Source: Echinostoma caproni (taxonomy: Eukaryota > Platyhelminthes > Trematoda > Plagiorchiida > Echinostomatidae). Taken from it: a stretch of DNA of 64,000 bases. Of this stretch, positions 47,691-60,174 are shown piece by piece. How positions within the stretch are numbered: position 1 is the stretch's first letter; every line of letters starts with the position of its first letter. The stretch is from the NCBI GenBank assembly GCA_900618425.1, contig UZAN01039860.1, positions 1-64,000 on the forward strand. Direction: 5' to 3'. The notes beneath the pieces are model-generated. The model searched no databases, was not told the origin of the DNA, and saw only the letters and a program-made list of their open reading frames with translations. Made by a program: the position numbers and the translations under genes.

Positions 47691-49970
47691 TACAGAACGA
47701 CAACCGTATGAACACTGTGACAGACTGAGGTCGGTAAGGACAGATGGGGCTCACTTGAAAACAATCAGAGAGTGAATGACCATGGATTTCTAATAGAGCA
47801 GTTACTTTAATTTATTTGGAAGTTTGCAAATACACCTTATTAATTTCTAACGATTTCATGACTGTTATTGTGTATGATGAGCCCCCCATATAGAAACCTA
47901 CCACGATACTTTCATTGTATCTCGCAAAACGATTTCAAAACAAGTTATCTTCGGTTTATTGTTTGATTGAGATAAATTCATCCCAATGTAACTGTTAAAC
48001 AAAAAATGATAATATTATAAGATGATTCACATGCACAGGTAAAACATGTGTACCATTTGATGCAAACTGTTGATACTTGTTGAGTAGCGCAAAAATAGTT
48101 GTGCTCTTCGAGAGGATTTTGTCTGATCATTCACGCATTACTTAGTGCAAGATAATGGAGAACATGATTGATCAGATTATTCGAAAACCATATACGTTAG
48201 ACAATGTGGTTTGTCCTTTATTCGGGTTTGCCGCATTGGTAAAGTGATTAACGTTTCGAGAGGAGTGGTAAGGAGATCCGGTGGCAGAACCTCACCACGC
48301 CTGGCCACCTTCCCAATCGTCGCGTTTTCCGAAGCAAACTTTATATGACCGCGACCAAATTCCGTAAAGCTGACAGTATATTCGTTTATACAATAAACAA
48401 AAAAGACAGTATAACATTTATAAACGTTATTATTTCAATTGGAGGACAACATATCCAAGGAAGAAGGTTAAATTACAGATACTAAACATTTTGAAATATA
48501 GATTAAAAGACTCATTGTAGACAAAACGTTTCAATTTATGCGAGAATTTCAAATTTTTTGAAATATTTGGATGAATGTTTCGCCAGTTCCATATTGTCAA
48601 TCTCATTATTCCGTCTACTCTGTGGAAGGGACGAATCAAAAAGCGGCGTCGCACGCACGACTGAGTATGGCTCTGAGAAAGGCATCATTACAGGGTAACA
48701 GTGAAGAACAAAAAGCCAACGGATTTATCGGTGCGGGAAAACGTTTTTTCACACATATTTCTCACATGCGTTATATTAATGAATAAGTTTGCAAGTGCGT
48801 ATCGACCGGTAGAAATGAAAAAAATTATTGACGCGTTATTCAGGGCTAATAGACTAAGTTTTCAGGTAGGCAGTCTCCCGGGACAATAAAGAGGAACTAA
48901 CTAAGCGAACTGGGACCAAATGAGATTACATCGTGTGTGCCTGTTTTTTATGGCAGTCTGTACACAATCGGTTAGATCGATTGTCTTTTGGTCAACCCGG
49001 TGCGCTTATAGGAAAGCCTTCTTTCGCCCAACAGTTTGCTTCCTTCTTCAAGTCAGTTGTATGGAGAAGGGGGAATTACTGAATTTTAGGTTTCAAAAAT
49101 TACTATTTTACCCTTTCTGTTTTTTACCAGAGCGACACAATCTAATCACGTAGGCGGGAGTCAAACGTGATCAAATCCAAATTAGAGTTTGTCAAAGACA
49201 GTAAAAATATCTAGTTCATGAAATCTCAGGTGACTACCATGCGGTTCTATGTACAGTTCAAGGCCGAAAGATTGTCGGCTTGAACAAATGCCGCCGTATA
49301 CGGTCATAATGTACCAGGAAATATCCTATTAGTAACACACTGCGACAACATTGCCATGCCATGTCATATCTTTACACAAGGAATTCACTTTAAAAGAGGC
49401 TGGAAAACGATATGTTTTCGGTGTGTTGGTTCACAATCAGCATTTCCAAGCAGCCAAAGACGAATTTCAACTTCCTTCTGTCAATATCTGTTTGATCAAA
49501 AGAGATCTGGAGTGAGAGCAAATAAATTTAGGAACTTTTCCATCATTACCATCAAATCCAACATTTAATAGCATTCTGATTTTATTTAATTCAAATGTCA
49601 TAGGCATTGTAGACATTGGAGTTGACATGTATATACCTATATATTTAATGCTAATGGTCCCTGTCTAACTGTACATGTCCGTTCACTAGGATTTACAAAT
49701 CTGTGCCATAAATGTGCTTGTTTGTTTTACGTCAGTGATTGAGAAGATTGTCGAACTGTTAACATCTCGCGACATATGTCTTCTTTCGGCTTTGATGCGA
49801 TTGTAAAATTAACTTACTAATGTCGACCAGGCTGTTACTACCAGTGGTGCTCGAACCCAGTGCAGCCCTTCATTAGGATATGTGTGGATCCGTGCCTCCA
49901 TACACCTCTGCAAGTACATCCGGAGGCACGCTATTCTGCAGGACCAACACACATGTACCTGCTTGCTCAA
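47691..49970. other. No supportable gene
   Basis: Anonymous sequence. The frames at 48571-48786, 48701-48889, 48920-49153 and 49356-49568 have no recognised motif. No repeat could be matched to another part of the window. Confidence 0.45.
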
Positions 49971-49974
49971 AATT

Positions 49975-50345
49975 GGCAGGAGCCTAGAGCTGCAGTCACC
50001 CTTTGCGGCGATCAGCTGGGAGTATTTGAGAGCTTTATTTACCCCAGGAGCTTGATCGCAGCTGGTGGTCACGTTTTGCGCATGCCTGCTCATCGATTAC
50101 TTTTCCGTGCTCTCTTTGCATTTACCGGGTAAGACTGGAAGACGCGTCGCGGCGGTCAGACCATAGCATGTCGTAGAGGAATGAAGAAGCTGGCTTCAGC
50201 TTTGACTTCGATTGGTGCAGCCCGCCTTCCAGGTTGGGGCCCACGGGATGAGGATTGTCGTTGGTTAGAGACCCTGAGATATATAACTCGTGATAGAAGT
50301 CAGTGGCGCGGATGCTGTACGGTCTGCCTGTCGAAAAATATCAAA
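49975..50345 (+). mobile_element. RTE-type LINE 3' fragment with internal deletion
   Basis: The plus strand reads, in one frame, RAAVTLCGDQLGVFESFIYP and RSLIAAGG, the segment after the RT palm. It passes without a break into GGHVLRMPAHRLLFRALFAF, the start of the RTE C-terminal domain. After a TAA at 50130-50132 the same frame continues with RRGMKKLASALTSIGAARLP, GWGPRDEDCRWLETLRYITR and SQWRGCC. The segment that should lie between SLI-AGG and GHVLRMP (containing HLWRRRD and SLKGRVYN, present in the copy at 26.0 kb) is missing. The family is the same as in the 25.5-27.65 kb element, but this copy is better preserved. Confidence 0.82.
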
Positions 50346-52249
50346 AAGTGTACGGTGAAACACCAAATTTGTTATTCCATTTAGGTATTATTTTTCATTT
50401 TAACTGTTTCACATTCCTTTCACTCTGTTCTGTATCCCAATCCACCTATCCCCTGTTATTTTTTATCATTGTTATGGCTTTGACACCATGCTTACCTACA
50501 ATCCGGTGTTAAATATAATTATAAAGGCATTGACCAAATTCGTGCAGCATCCTGGTTTTCATTATAGCCAAATAATTTATCAATTTATTTAAGCTAAAAT
50601 ATTTTCACTACTTTGCTTAGTTACCGTGCACTGAATGAAAACAGATAAACAATTTAGAATACATGTACTCAATTTAATAAACAATCTCATGGAACAGGAA
50701 TCATTTATCAAAAAGAATGAGTTTCCGTGCTGCTTTGCTCAAAATATTTTCTAAATCTGAGCTGTAACTTTCGAACCACTACAAATTGTATTGCAACACT
50801 CAAGGTCACACAAATTCAAACGGCGGTAGGAGAGAACTAAGAACATAGAAGTGGGAGATAAAATCAGAAATATATACAATCCACCCGTAGCCATCAATAT
50901 ACAAGTATGACATTGGAGACTGAAATGTATTTCCAAAATGAGAGTGATGTTGCACAAGTTTGATCAATACCTGTATACACTATTTAAACAAATAACTGTA
51001 ACATAGGACTGAGCCAAAATACCCATAGTTCAAGTCACGCGTGAATTCCCATACGAGGAGGCCATTGCTTGCCATTTTCCCAGTAGCACTCACTATTCCA
51101 ACTGTGTTCATTCACTAATGGGTTGTATTTAAATGAAACTGCGTTACATCGCAGCGAGTTTCTATTGCGAACTAATTAAACAGCAATGGACAGGAGCAAG
51201 TACAAGCCCAAAGGAACACAGAAATCCACTCTGAGAGTTTGAGAAACCGGTTTGAGGTCTTGCGTGTGCCGATTGAGTTCGATCGTAGAGTGAATAATTC
51301 CTTCGTCAGCTATTTTTGCGCCCAAATCGCGAAGAAGGAAGGGCTATTTCTGTACAGGTTTACTGGTCCATAACGATCTGGATGTCGGAAACCCTGATGG
51401 GTGAATTTTAATGCGACTGTCGGAGGTTAACGGACACTACCCAGTACCGAATAAGCGCCATCTGCCGTGAGCTGACAAACCTACTTCTTGACCCCACTTG
51501 GGAATAGTCCTTATTCAGAATTAATGTTACTTGTAGTTTGCAAGATAACTCTATGCACAAATTTTCTTTGTCTAATTCAAACTTAAACAGTGGTACCTGC
51601 GTACAGTTTCATGATGCCAGCGTTAATCACTTTTTGGCATCGCACTTATGTTAAAATGAAACACGTTTGCTGTTTCTGCATAAATAAGGTTTAGTGAGAT
51701 CAGGGTGAATGAAGATTTCTTTCCGTTGGCGTGATTTGACATGCAGCAAACCATTTGGGGTTCGTTATGCAACCATTTTCCACGCTTGATAGTATTGTAC
51801 TTACTCCTATCTAAATTTGTTTGGAATTCGATTCCGTGTATTTTACGCTAAACATGCAGCTGAAAAGAATGTTTTAGTTACGAGTTAATAGCCACGTGGA
51901 GCATCCCGATAGGTAATTCATCGAAAAAATTCAGTGCAGCTTTATAAATGTTTCTAAAATAGGAGTATTACCAGCGTTATCGCATGAATTAACTAATTAT
52001 TCCGCCAAACTAGAGAACATGAATCATATTTATCTGGCTAAAAAGCGATGGAATAACCCAAAGAATTGAAGCCACGCGTTTTTGACGAGTAGTATTCATG
52101 CTTTATAGCAATAGACAGTCACCTTTGGATTACTTCTGAACAAACCATAACTCCAGTAGATAATGGTTAGATGAAAAAGCTTAAATACCCTAAACTAGTT
52201 TTCCCAGATGGATTGCCAGAACTTATACATAACTAAAGCTATATCGTTG
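50346..52249. other. No supportable gene
   Basis: AT-rich anonymous sequence after the RTE fragment. I see no element end, no microsatellite of note and no coding motif. Confidence 0.45.
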
Positions 52250-52264
52250 AATTGACTATTTGGT

Positions 52265-52370
52265 GGTCAGATGAAGTCCCGAGTTTCATCCTCACATAGA
52301 TCGATTGATTAGCACTGCTAATAATGTTAACCAAAGCCCAACCAGACGTAAAGTGTTTCCGAGGGTTTTA
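52265..52370 (+). mobile_element. tRNA-derived SINE, degenerate copy 5 (plus strand)
   Basis: TGAAGTCCCGAGTTTCATCC is a decayed B-box region. It is followed by TCGATTGATTAGCACTGCTA, AACCAAAGCCCAACCAG and AGTGTTTCCGAGG. In copy 3 the same order reads GAGGTCCCGGGTTCAACACC, TCGATGGATTCGCACTGCTG, CCAGCCAGG and AGTGCTTCCTAGC. The A box cannot be found, so the copy is either 5'-truncated or too mutated. Confidence 0.55.
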
Positions 52371-52985
52371 TATCACGTTTTCTTTTTTCCGTATAAATCT
52401 AAATTTGCCCTCCACTTTAACCACCTCAAGTGTCTAGGTTGTGCCGCAAAAGTGTATATGTAGGTCGTAGGTCTGCAAGCAGACACACTTGGATAACTGC
52501 CTGTGTACGTGATTAGGTTGTATATAACCGTAGCTTGTTCAGTTCTTTCTGGCTCAGTAAAACATGGAGATAAATCAGGAAGAGTCTCATTGCTACTGCT
52601 ACCGCTACTACTATAAGCTCCCTATTTGTGATATACTACGCATTTGCATCTTATGCCGGGCAAACCCTGCTTATTGGCTTGTATACCTCGTCAAATCACC
52701 GCACGATATTTTACCCTATTTTTGAATGGTTATCAGCCTCACACAAAAGTGGATAGTGTTGTGTCCATCACTATCCAGTTTGAAAGTACCATTTCAATCC
52801 TACTTGCCAACAGCACCCTCTTGCATTTCCTTTCAATAATTACACACTGAGCAATGTTTCATTTATATCGTATCTATATATAATGCTTAATGAATGAATT
52901 ATTCTAATCGGTCTGATCCTTATTTCTCACCCACTTTCAAAAGTAATTGCTACTGTTGCAATCGTTGTTAAACCCCTTGCAAAAT
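52371..52985. other. No supportable gene
   Basis: Anonymous sequence before the Penelope-like fragment. The frame at 52644-52850 has no recognised motif. Confidence 0.45.
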
Positions 52986-52989
52986 GAAT

Positions 52990-53660
52990 CAATGCAGTAG
53001 AGATATTGTAAAGAAGACCGGGATCAAAAAGAAGTCGATATACATTGCCTTGTCGTTGCAAGGGGATACATCAGCAAAGGTGATACAAAGGAGACTATCC
53101 GATGCTCTTATTGAGACCTTCTACGCTGCACAACTCCATGTTTCGTTCACGTCCTAACCAATTGTATTTTTCCGAGTAAAGGATAAAATGCTGGATTATG
53201 TCGTCTCCTTTTGTATGTACTCATCTGCCTGTTCCTGTTAGACAATGTAAATAAGCCGCACGATCAGGCGCTTGTCTATACGAATCCGTGAACACCACCC
53301 CACATGCCTAAATACAGGAAAGATTGGGTCAATCAATAGTGCAGTGGTTTCACACCTAGTTGAAGCAAATCATATTATAAATGCAACTGAGGAATTCCGC
53401 CCCCTATATCGCGTTTGTGGTCCCCTATCAAGGCATGTTCCCTGTCGGATGCTGGCCACAGTAGAAGCGGTAGGGATTCGCACAAACCCCCTCTGTGTGC
53501 CCAAAAACAATTTGTGCAGGCGCTTAAGCTCCCCTGACCCACCGACCAAACACCCCATATCCCGAGTAATGCCAACAATCGGAGGACCAAACAATTATGT
53601 GATCAATGAGAATCCCATGACCCGTCCAAAGCCGAAGTCAACCCCAAACAACCTATGATG
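52990..53660 (+). mobile_element. Penelope-like element 3' end with GIY-YIG region
   Basis: Plus strand, several frames. KKKSIYIALSLQGDTSAKVI and QRRLSDALIETFYAAQLHVS (53020-53140) are the post-RT block typical of Penelope-like elements (K-LPFKGD-, IQRRL-AL--TFYAA-L-V-F). After a stop, VKDKMLDYVVSFCMYSSACS lies where the family has LKDK-P---S-CVYQF-CSC. The YIGRT motif is decayed to ISRT. RRLSIRIREHHP (53262-53297) carries the conserved arginine and REH of the nuclease. The frame 53272-53658 continues SAVVSHLVEANH, EEFRPLYRV, RMLATVEAVGIRTNPLCVPK, the terminal helix with its conserved glutamate. The N-terminal half of the element is absent. Confidence 0.82.
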
Positions 53661-56600
53661 TTAGTTTTCCCTTTTCCGAAACATTTGTTTGGTTTGTATA
53701 GTTAAATACTGGTACATATATGGACATTGTGATATTTGTTTCGATGTATTGGTATGATTATGATTTACTGGAAACGAACTTATTCACCACTCTTTGTTCT
53801 ATTTTGAAACGAATCAGGTGAAGTAAAAACATTCATTTTTGATCGAATGAAATAAAATATACAATGAAATATATCAAATGATCAGGGTGATACGTTTGCT
53901 GTTCTATTCATTCTTTTCTCGTAAAATATTCTCTTGTTCTTCCATAAGGGTGCACGCCCGATTGTCATTTCCCAGCACAACGTTCGTCTTCTCAAGATAC
54001 AAAAGAATCTTGCGGTTGTTTCTGGTAATGGAATTGTATCTATTTGATTGTCTTTTCCCAGTTCTAGATCATCGACTACGACCCTTTCTCATCGATGCGA
54101 TCCGTGACGTGGTTCACCATGTTTATCATTTATCATCACATGACATGGTCTGCAATATACACGGGCATACATTTCTTGTTTGAATACTTCACATTAATCG
54201 GGACAACCATGGTTTGATACAGAGCAGAACGAAACGTCACGTCTCATGACAGACACCGTTGCATCCATTGCCAGCGTTCTTCAGATAATGAGGCACTAAA
54301 GATAAACAATGCCTTGGACAGCTCACACTCACGTTGCACAAAAATTAACTGACTTGTTTCCAGCCTAATAAAGATAATTCGTTACATCAGCTTGTCATGA
54401 GGTTGTCAACCGGTGGCAACATGGTCTGTCAGGTTTCAACTATCCATGGGTTCCTAATCCGACTAAATGTCACAAGGTTCAATCCGATGGGTCTCCATGT
54501 CTCGCTCTCGAACTGGTCAAAGATAAGAGAACTACCTCAGACGGTCATCATATTTCAACCCCGGTGTTTTTCTCGTCAACTTCATACTTGTACGTCAAAG
54601 GGGTCGATTAGTAATGAATTTCGACACTAGGGGGAAAATGATTGTATGTAAGTGCACGTTTTGTTTGTCCGATAATTAGAAAAGTCAGACTAGATAAAAT
54701 TGTTGTGAAAAGCGTTTTCCCGAAAGCTGCGTGAAACTTTGGGATGAATATGAAACAAAAAAGCGGACTAGTTCCAAGAAGTCACGAAAACCGTTTCCTG
54801 TGTTTTTTGTGATAATTTCCGTTTTACACTCAACGATCTTAATGTTTTATTGACTGGAATGTTATTAAGGAATGAAAACATTTAGTAGTTGTGTGATATT
54901 TCGCATAAATCATGAAAACTTTATTCACGATATTCCTTCACAATGGGTACAACAGATGCCTCTCCATTCAATTAGGCACCGACGCGCTGCTGTAGTCTGT
55001 TGAGTGTTTCAGCACGAGAATCAGCAAGTAAAATGGGAAAGGAATATCAAGTTGAGCCACTTTAAGAATGTATGAAAAAGATCATCTTTGTCATACCCTG
55101 AAAAATCATACAAGCTGCTGTTCTGGAACAGCCTGAAATGTTACATCCATTTCCGTGTTTATCCTAGTCATAGTTGGATACTTGTGGCAGCTTTGACATT
55201 TCAATGATAAGTATGACATGCTTCCTAAATACCATGACAACTTTAATGAATAAGTAAAGAACGCCCATGCAGGAAGGACAAACTACAACCGTCCCACCGA
55301 ATTCGATTAGTTGAAATTACCCCGTGACTTACTCATGCAATGAACTGTCTAAAAGAGGATGTGTTAGCGAAAAGAAGAATGGGTGTGCTATAACTATCGA
55401 GTTCTCAACAACACAAACCAATTCCGAACCAGTTCTGTGCCTTGTGTTGTTTTCTTCCTCAGCAATTTACCAGAAGAAGATTTTTCATGGTTGTTCCAAA
55501 ACAAAGGGAACTCCCAAAGAACTAAACCTCATTGCCAGATTTTTCATTGCTACCAAAGGATAGAATTTTTTATTTCTTTTCATTACGTGCAACTTGTTCC
55601 ACCAGTATAAACCATCATCATAAATTGATATATACTCAAGTGACGGTAGCCAATGAAGAATAAGACACGGATGAACGTAGTATCTTGCGCCGTTGAGGTA
55701 AAATCAACTGTTGAAGTTGGCGGAGATGGTAGCTTATTGGTCAAGCGTGCAACCCAAAAACCTGGGCTATTGCACTCGGTCTGACACAAGCTTGGTGCAC
55801 ATACCCTGTTAACATTTCTGAAAAGGAATAATTGCTTCCGCTTCTGAACAGGACCTTCATAGAAGCTGAAACCACTTTCCCCTGAAAACACTTTAAACAC
55901 ATTGCTCAACCGCTCACATTGGCACTGCACGTGAACTCGGCATAAGATGAGTATGAGTTATAACAAGCAACCTTGGCATTAATTTCTTCATTTCAGCTAA
56001 CATTGTAAGTCACTCATACATCATACATATTGAATTGCACCACACTTCTCTGGTGGACAAGACAAGACCTGCCAACCCGAGCGGAAAAAAGTCACCGAAT
56101 ACAGATCGTCGGCACATTAAATGGCGCAAACTATTCTCATCCGTCTGCGGTTTTGAAAGGTCTCTACCTATGCCTCAAGTTCATTGATAAAAAGTCAGTC
56201 AATCTGTAACTGATCCAAGACAAGAGGAAATGCGGGTGCAGTGAAATGAAACCCGGTTGACAGCCAGGTCGGTTGTGTTGAAATACAGAGCAGAATAATT
56301 TGTGCTACCCCACTTGTCCTGACACGTTCCGGGCCAGAAAAAAGCTGATGTTCGGCCAATCGTTGGTCGTTGTTGTTCGTCTGACCGGTGAATACAGTCG
56401 AAATCCGTGAGAGACATCAATTATTTTCATGCATCAAATCATATTACTCACTGCGGATGGTTTTAATTGGCGCCTGAATGGAGTTTAAATAACGTTTTTT
56501 TATTTTACTGACAGTCTTTGTTACATGTTGCAGGCTATCGTAACATGGACTGATTATGTTAAAGTCGCTTTGTGATACATAGCAGTGAAATGGGTTTAAG

Positions 56601-59600
56601 GTATGTACAATACCAGCTTCTAAACAGTAATAGACAAGTATATCAAGTGTGTGTACTTGTTAATGAAGCAGTTCCATAGCTTGAATGCCGAAGCTCATTT
56701 TGAGTTCCAAAATGTTTCCTTTTTTGGAATAACAAGCCACCAACACCCGTTTCGTGATATTTGGAGAGCATACATTGTGTGTGATGTCTTGACTTTACTA
56801 ATTGCATTACATATATGTTGTGTAATATCATGTTGAAAACCTAGTGAGCTGAATTAAAGCAGTCCTCTTTGATCGCATTTTGATGTCTCCGTTCGTGAAT
56901 TTTTCACGTCGGAAATGATGATTGACAGCTCGGGAAAAACAGATGCTTACATGCATCTTTACAGAGCAAACACTTTTTGTCTCAAGGAAATTTTATACCC
57001 ATGGTTCACACCGACTCCTGCCAGTTCTCAGGGTTAAACAGTATAATTGGGGATTCAGATACGTCCGCATTGAAACAAGTACACTAAAGTCAATGTTTAG
57101 GTTAAAACGGGTTACCGGTTTACTTCTTTGAAATTAGATTTTGGTAATAAATGGGTTACATTAGCGCAGTAACCTGAGCCAGATTTACCGGTTTGCAATA
57201 AGGTACATGGGATCGGCTCCCCATTGTCCGTTGTACCTTTGCTCCTTAGATGCTAATCGAATAAACTACAATTGTTGTAATGATCTATTCACAGTGGCGA
57301 AAACTGAAGGAGCGCTGGGTTCCATGTGTATCCTAACGAATATTTTTATGACCAGTTAAAATAGTGAAAGCCATGAAAATTGATGGTTTAACAAACGGAC
57401 AGTGTGAAAACTCTTTGCGCGTAAAGCAATTTGAATCGAGTCCACTTTTGATGGAAGTTCGCTCCATCGGAGTCGATAGCTTTTTGAATAAATGGGGCTG
57501 GAACGCAGCTTTTCCCTCTGCTCCGCAAATGTTTGCTCGCATCTCAGAACCTTAAACTAAAATTATTGCCTCCGGAAAATCCTCTACTTTTGAAAACATG
57601 AATTCCTGAAGTAAGTCAGATTCCTAACGTTTTACCGCAAGAAAATTGTCTTCCGTCCATTTTTTGTCTTAAAAGCTATGTGAGTTGTAATTACGGTACA
57701 AAATTCCCACACTGCAACCCGTGTATGGCAGATCGATGACCCGATAGAAAATAAGTAGTTATATTGTAGCAACCTAATGTGTTTTTTTGCAACGTGAATA
57801 ATTCCTCACATGGGGTGGGAGTAAAAGAAAATATTACATTGAGTTATGCAGCAACTGGAGAGCGTTTAGTGAGTGCTTGTTTCATTCATTTCCGGTGTTT
57901 GTTTATTCCATTGGATGCGTAATCCAGCAACAAATGATTTGTTACGTTCACTAACCGATAGCGATAATGACTGATAGAAACTTATGTAAATGCACTTGAG
58001 TAATTCGGAAAAACTGCATACAGCAAATGATTTGTTGCTCTGACAGATTTGCTATCAACTGAATTAGAAGTATTTTGATTTCTAAATAAGTTTTATCTTC
58101 CAAGCAGATATGTTGCCCTGATAACAGCTACCATCTATTTCTTGTTCGCACAGTGCCCCCTAGCATTATGACTGCATCAAATATTAATCTGGTGCTGTAG
58201 TGTAAATAACGCCCGTGAACGAATACCACTGAGATTATCCCCAAGTAGGTTAGGTGTGTATTGAAATTTTATTTCTGCAAAAAGTTCGAATGTGATGACT
58301 GAAATTTATGCATAATTCATTTTCTTATGATCCCCATTGACACTGATTAACCAAGCGTTGGAAACAAACCCCATTCAGCCGCTGTGCTACCGGTTTGATT
58401 GGTGTCATTCACCGGTGATTCAAGTGTGTGTAGTTTTGATGAAGAGCACAATGGAATCATTTGCAAATAAATAGTTATTGTTATTGCAAGAATAAATAGT
58501 TTGCGGAGAACTTCAGATTTTTCCGAATAACTTGTTTTTTGGCAATGTTTTGATCCAATTTAATGTTATTTGATTTATGATCATATATTTCAAATGGGTT
58601 TTTATTGCCTAATACAGAATTCCAAACTGTTTCCAAGTGTTTTATTTGCGAACAGTAATTATTTAATGGATGATAAAGCGTTTTGGACAGTTATTTCATT
58701 ACTGTTCATGTCGTGAGATACGACTCACTTTCGATGATCAAAAATATAACAAGACCATCAATGGCCAAGTGATATACTTGGAAGAATAACTAGTGACTGT
58801 TCTATGCATTTGTTTGTGGGAAAGAATTGCGATGGCACGTTTCTGATTAGGTTTTTGTGTTGGAATCCTCCATGAAGGAATATCCTCGACCGGCACCGTC
58901 TTTTAGAATGATAACATTCGAAATAATTATCGATGTCCACAGGTTTGTGTCACAACCGGAGCTGAGACCGTGAACCTTCGGTTTAGAAGTCAAGGTCATC
59001 ATCCCTGAGATAGGTGGTCGATAATCAACAGCATGATCCCCTGGTTGTAGGAATCAAGTATAACGTTCAACAAATCTGTGCAAATACACGTTCAGTCTCC
59101 GAATATTGTTTATGGCCTTTGACTGTTTAGTTTGTTGTTAATGTTTGTGACGCCCAATCCGGTTCGAGTCACATCAGGAAACAACTTTCTCGCAAACTGC
59201 TAATGGGTTCTAATAAGTATGAATCATCTGGTACCATAAATTTATGCCAGCAGATAAACCACCAATAACTACCACTGAACACCGATGAGCAATATAGATT
59301 ACATCAAATTTATACCCGATACTCGGCTACTTTATTTATGGTGTGGATAATCTAGCCCTTCTACTTTATCTTTTTAAAAGGCCATCTGAAAATATATTTG
59401 ACAATATTTTCTGTAAAAATAGCGATAGAAACGAAGTAATTCAAGTGCGATGAGTAGCAGGTTTGGATTACGCAAAAAACATGAATGTTTGTTTCTATTA
59501 ATGGTCAAAAAAACGAAATATAACTTGTACAGCAAATTACTGTGCTTAAGTGGTAACTACGGGAAATGTGCATTTACCGCCGCACCGTTTCAGTAATTAT

Positions 59601-59615
59601 TCTGTGTACTTGTGG
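53661..59615. other. No supportable gene
   Basis: Long AT-rich stretch. Frames at 53878-54183 (+), 54397-54630 (+), 55324-55563 (+), 55583-55930 (-), 56199-56420 (-) and 56651-56836 (+) show no recognised domains. The frame pair at 57333-57555 is open on both strands, which argues against selection on either. No clear transposon ends are visible. Confidence 0.45.
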
Positions 59616-60100
59616 GAATTCAAATTCAAATTTTTATTATGGGATATAACTTACAAAGACTTCGCTTCTTCAAATCCCATAGGATGTTTACACATTGTTT
59701 CGGATGAAGAATCACAATATCACAGTTAGTCCATGGAAGTAAAGTAGTAAGGTAATGTTTTGACGAGCATAGGAGAATATGTTNTGTTGAAACGTAATGT
59801 TTGCCAGAGCATTATCAAGCTGACGCTTGAAAGATACTAATGTTGGGGCACAGACCACGTGAGCTGGTAGAGTTCCATGTGCTGCACACTCTGAATGCAA
59901 GCGAGTGACGTCTGCAGTCGAGACGGCTCTTTTGGTGTGCCAACTTCAGTGGATGCCCTCTGAGATGAACGTTGTGCGATAAAACCAACAGAGGTCTACA
60001 GGGGTGGTTGGGTTGTTGGAAAATCCGATAGAGTAAAATCATATCGCCTCTGAAGAATTGTTCCAAATGAGATATTTTATTATGTGTATGCGAATTTTCC
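59616..60100 (-). mobile_element. CR1-type LINE tail, copy B (5'-truncated)
   Basis: On the minus strand RGDMILLYRIFQQPNHPCRP opens the coding homology (about 60052). LRGHPLKLAHQKSRLDCRRH, SLAFRVCSTWNS and, after a frameshift near 59870, SLVSFKRQLDNAL (near 59840) follow. This is the same C-terminal LINE domain as copy A at 24.9 kb. The 3' UTR ends TTTGTAAGTTATATCCCATA (complement of 59659-59640) then ATAAAAATTTGAATTTGAATTC. The terminal tandem here is GAATTT where copy A has GAAACTTT. N position 59784 lies within it, flanked by repeated TGTT. A TA/GA microsatellite sits just upstream (60151-60172). Confidence 0.8.
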
Positions 60101-60150
60101 GATATCGTTATCCGCATTAAATAGCTATCCTTATCCGAGCACTGTCTTAC

Positions 60151-60172
60151 ATATATATATAGAGAGAGAGCA
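60151..60172. repeat. TA then GA compound microsatellite
   Basis: About six TA units are followed by about five GA units, just upstream (on the minus strand) of CR1 copy B. Confidence 0.75.
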
Positions 60173-60174
60173 CA

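Noticed and set aside
57333..57555. Frames of 63-69 residues open on both strands
   Set aside because: Open on both strands with no motif, and stops directly upstream of the plus-strand start; no acceptor site supports an exon.
58760..58785. TGGCCAAGTGA, an exact A-box word of the SINE family
   Set aside because: No B box follows and no family body can be aligned, so a SINE copy is not supportable.
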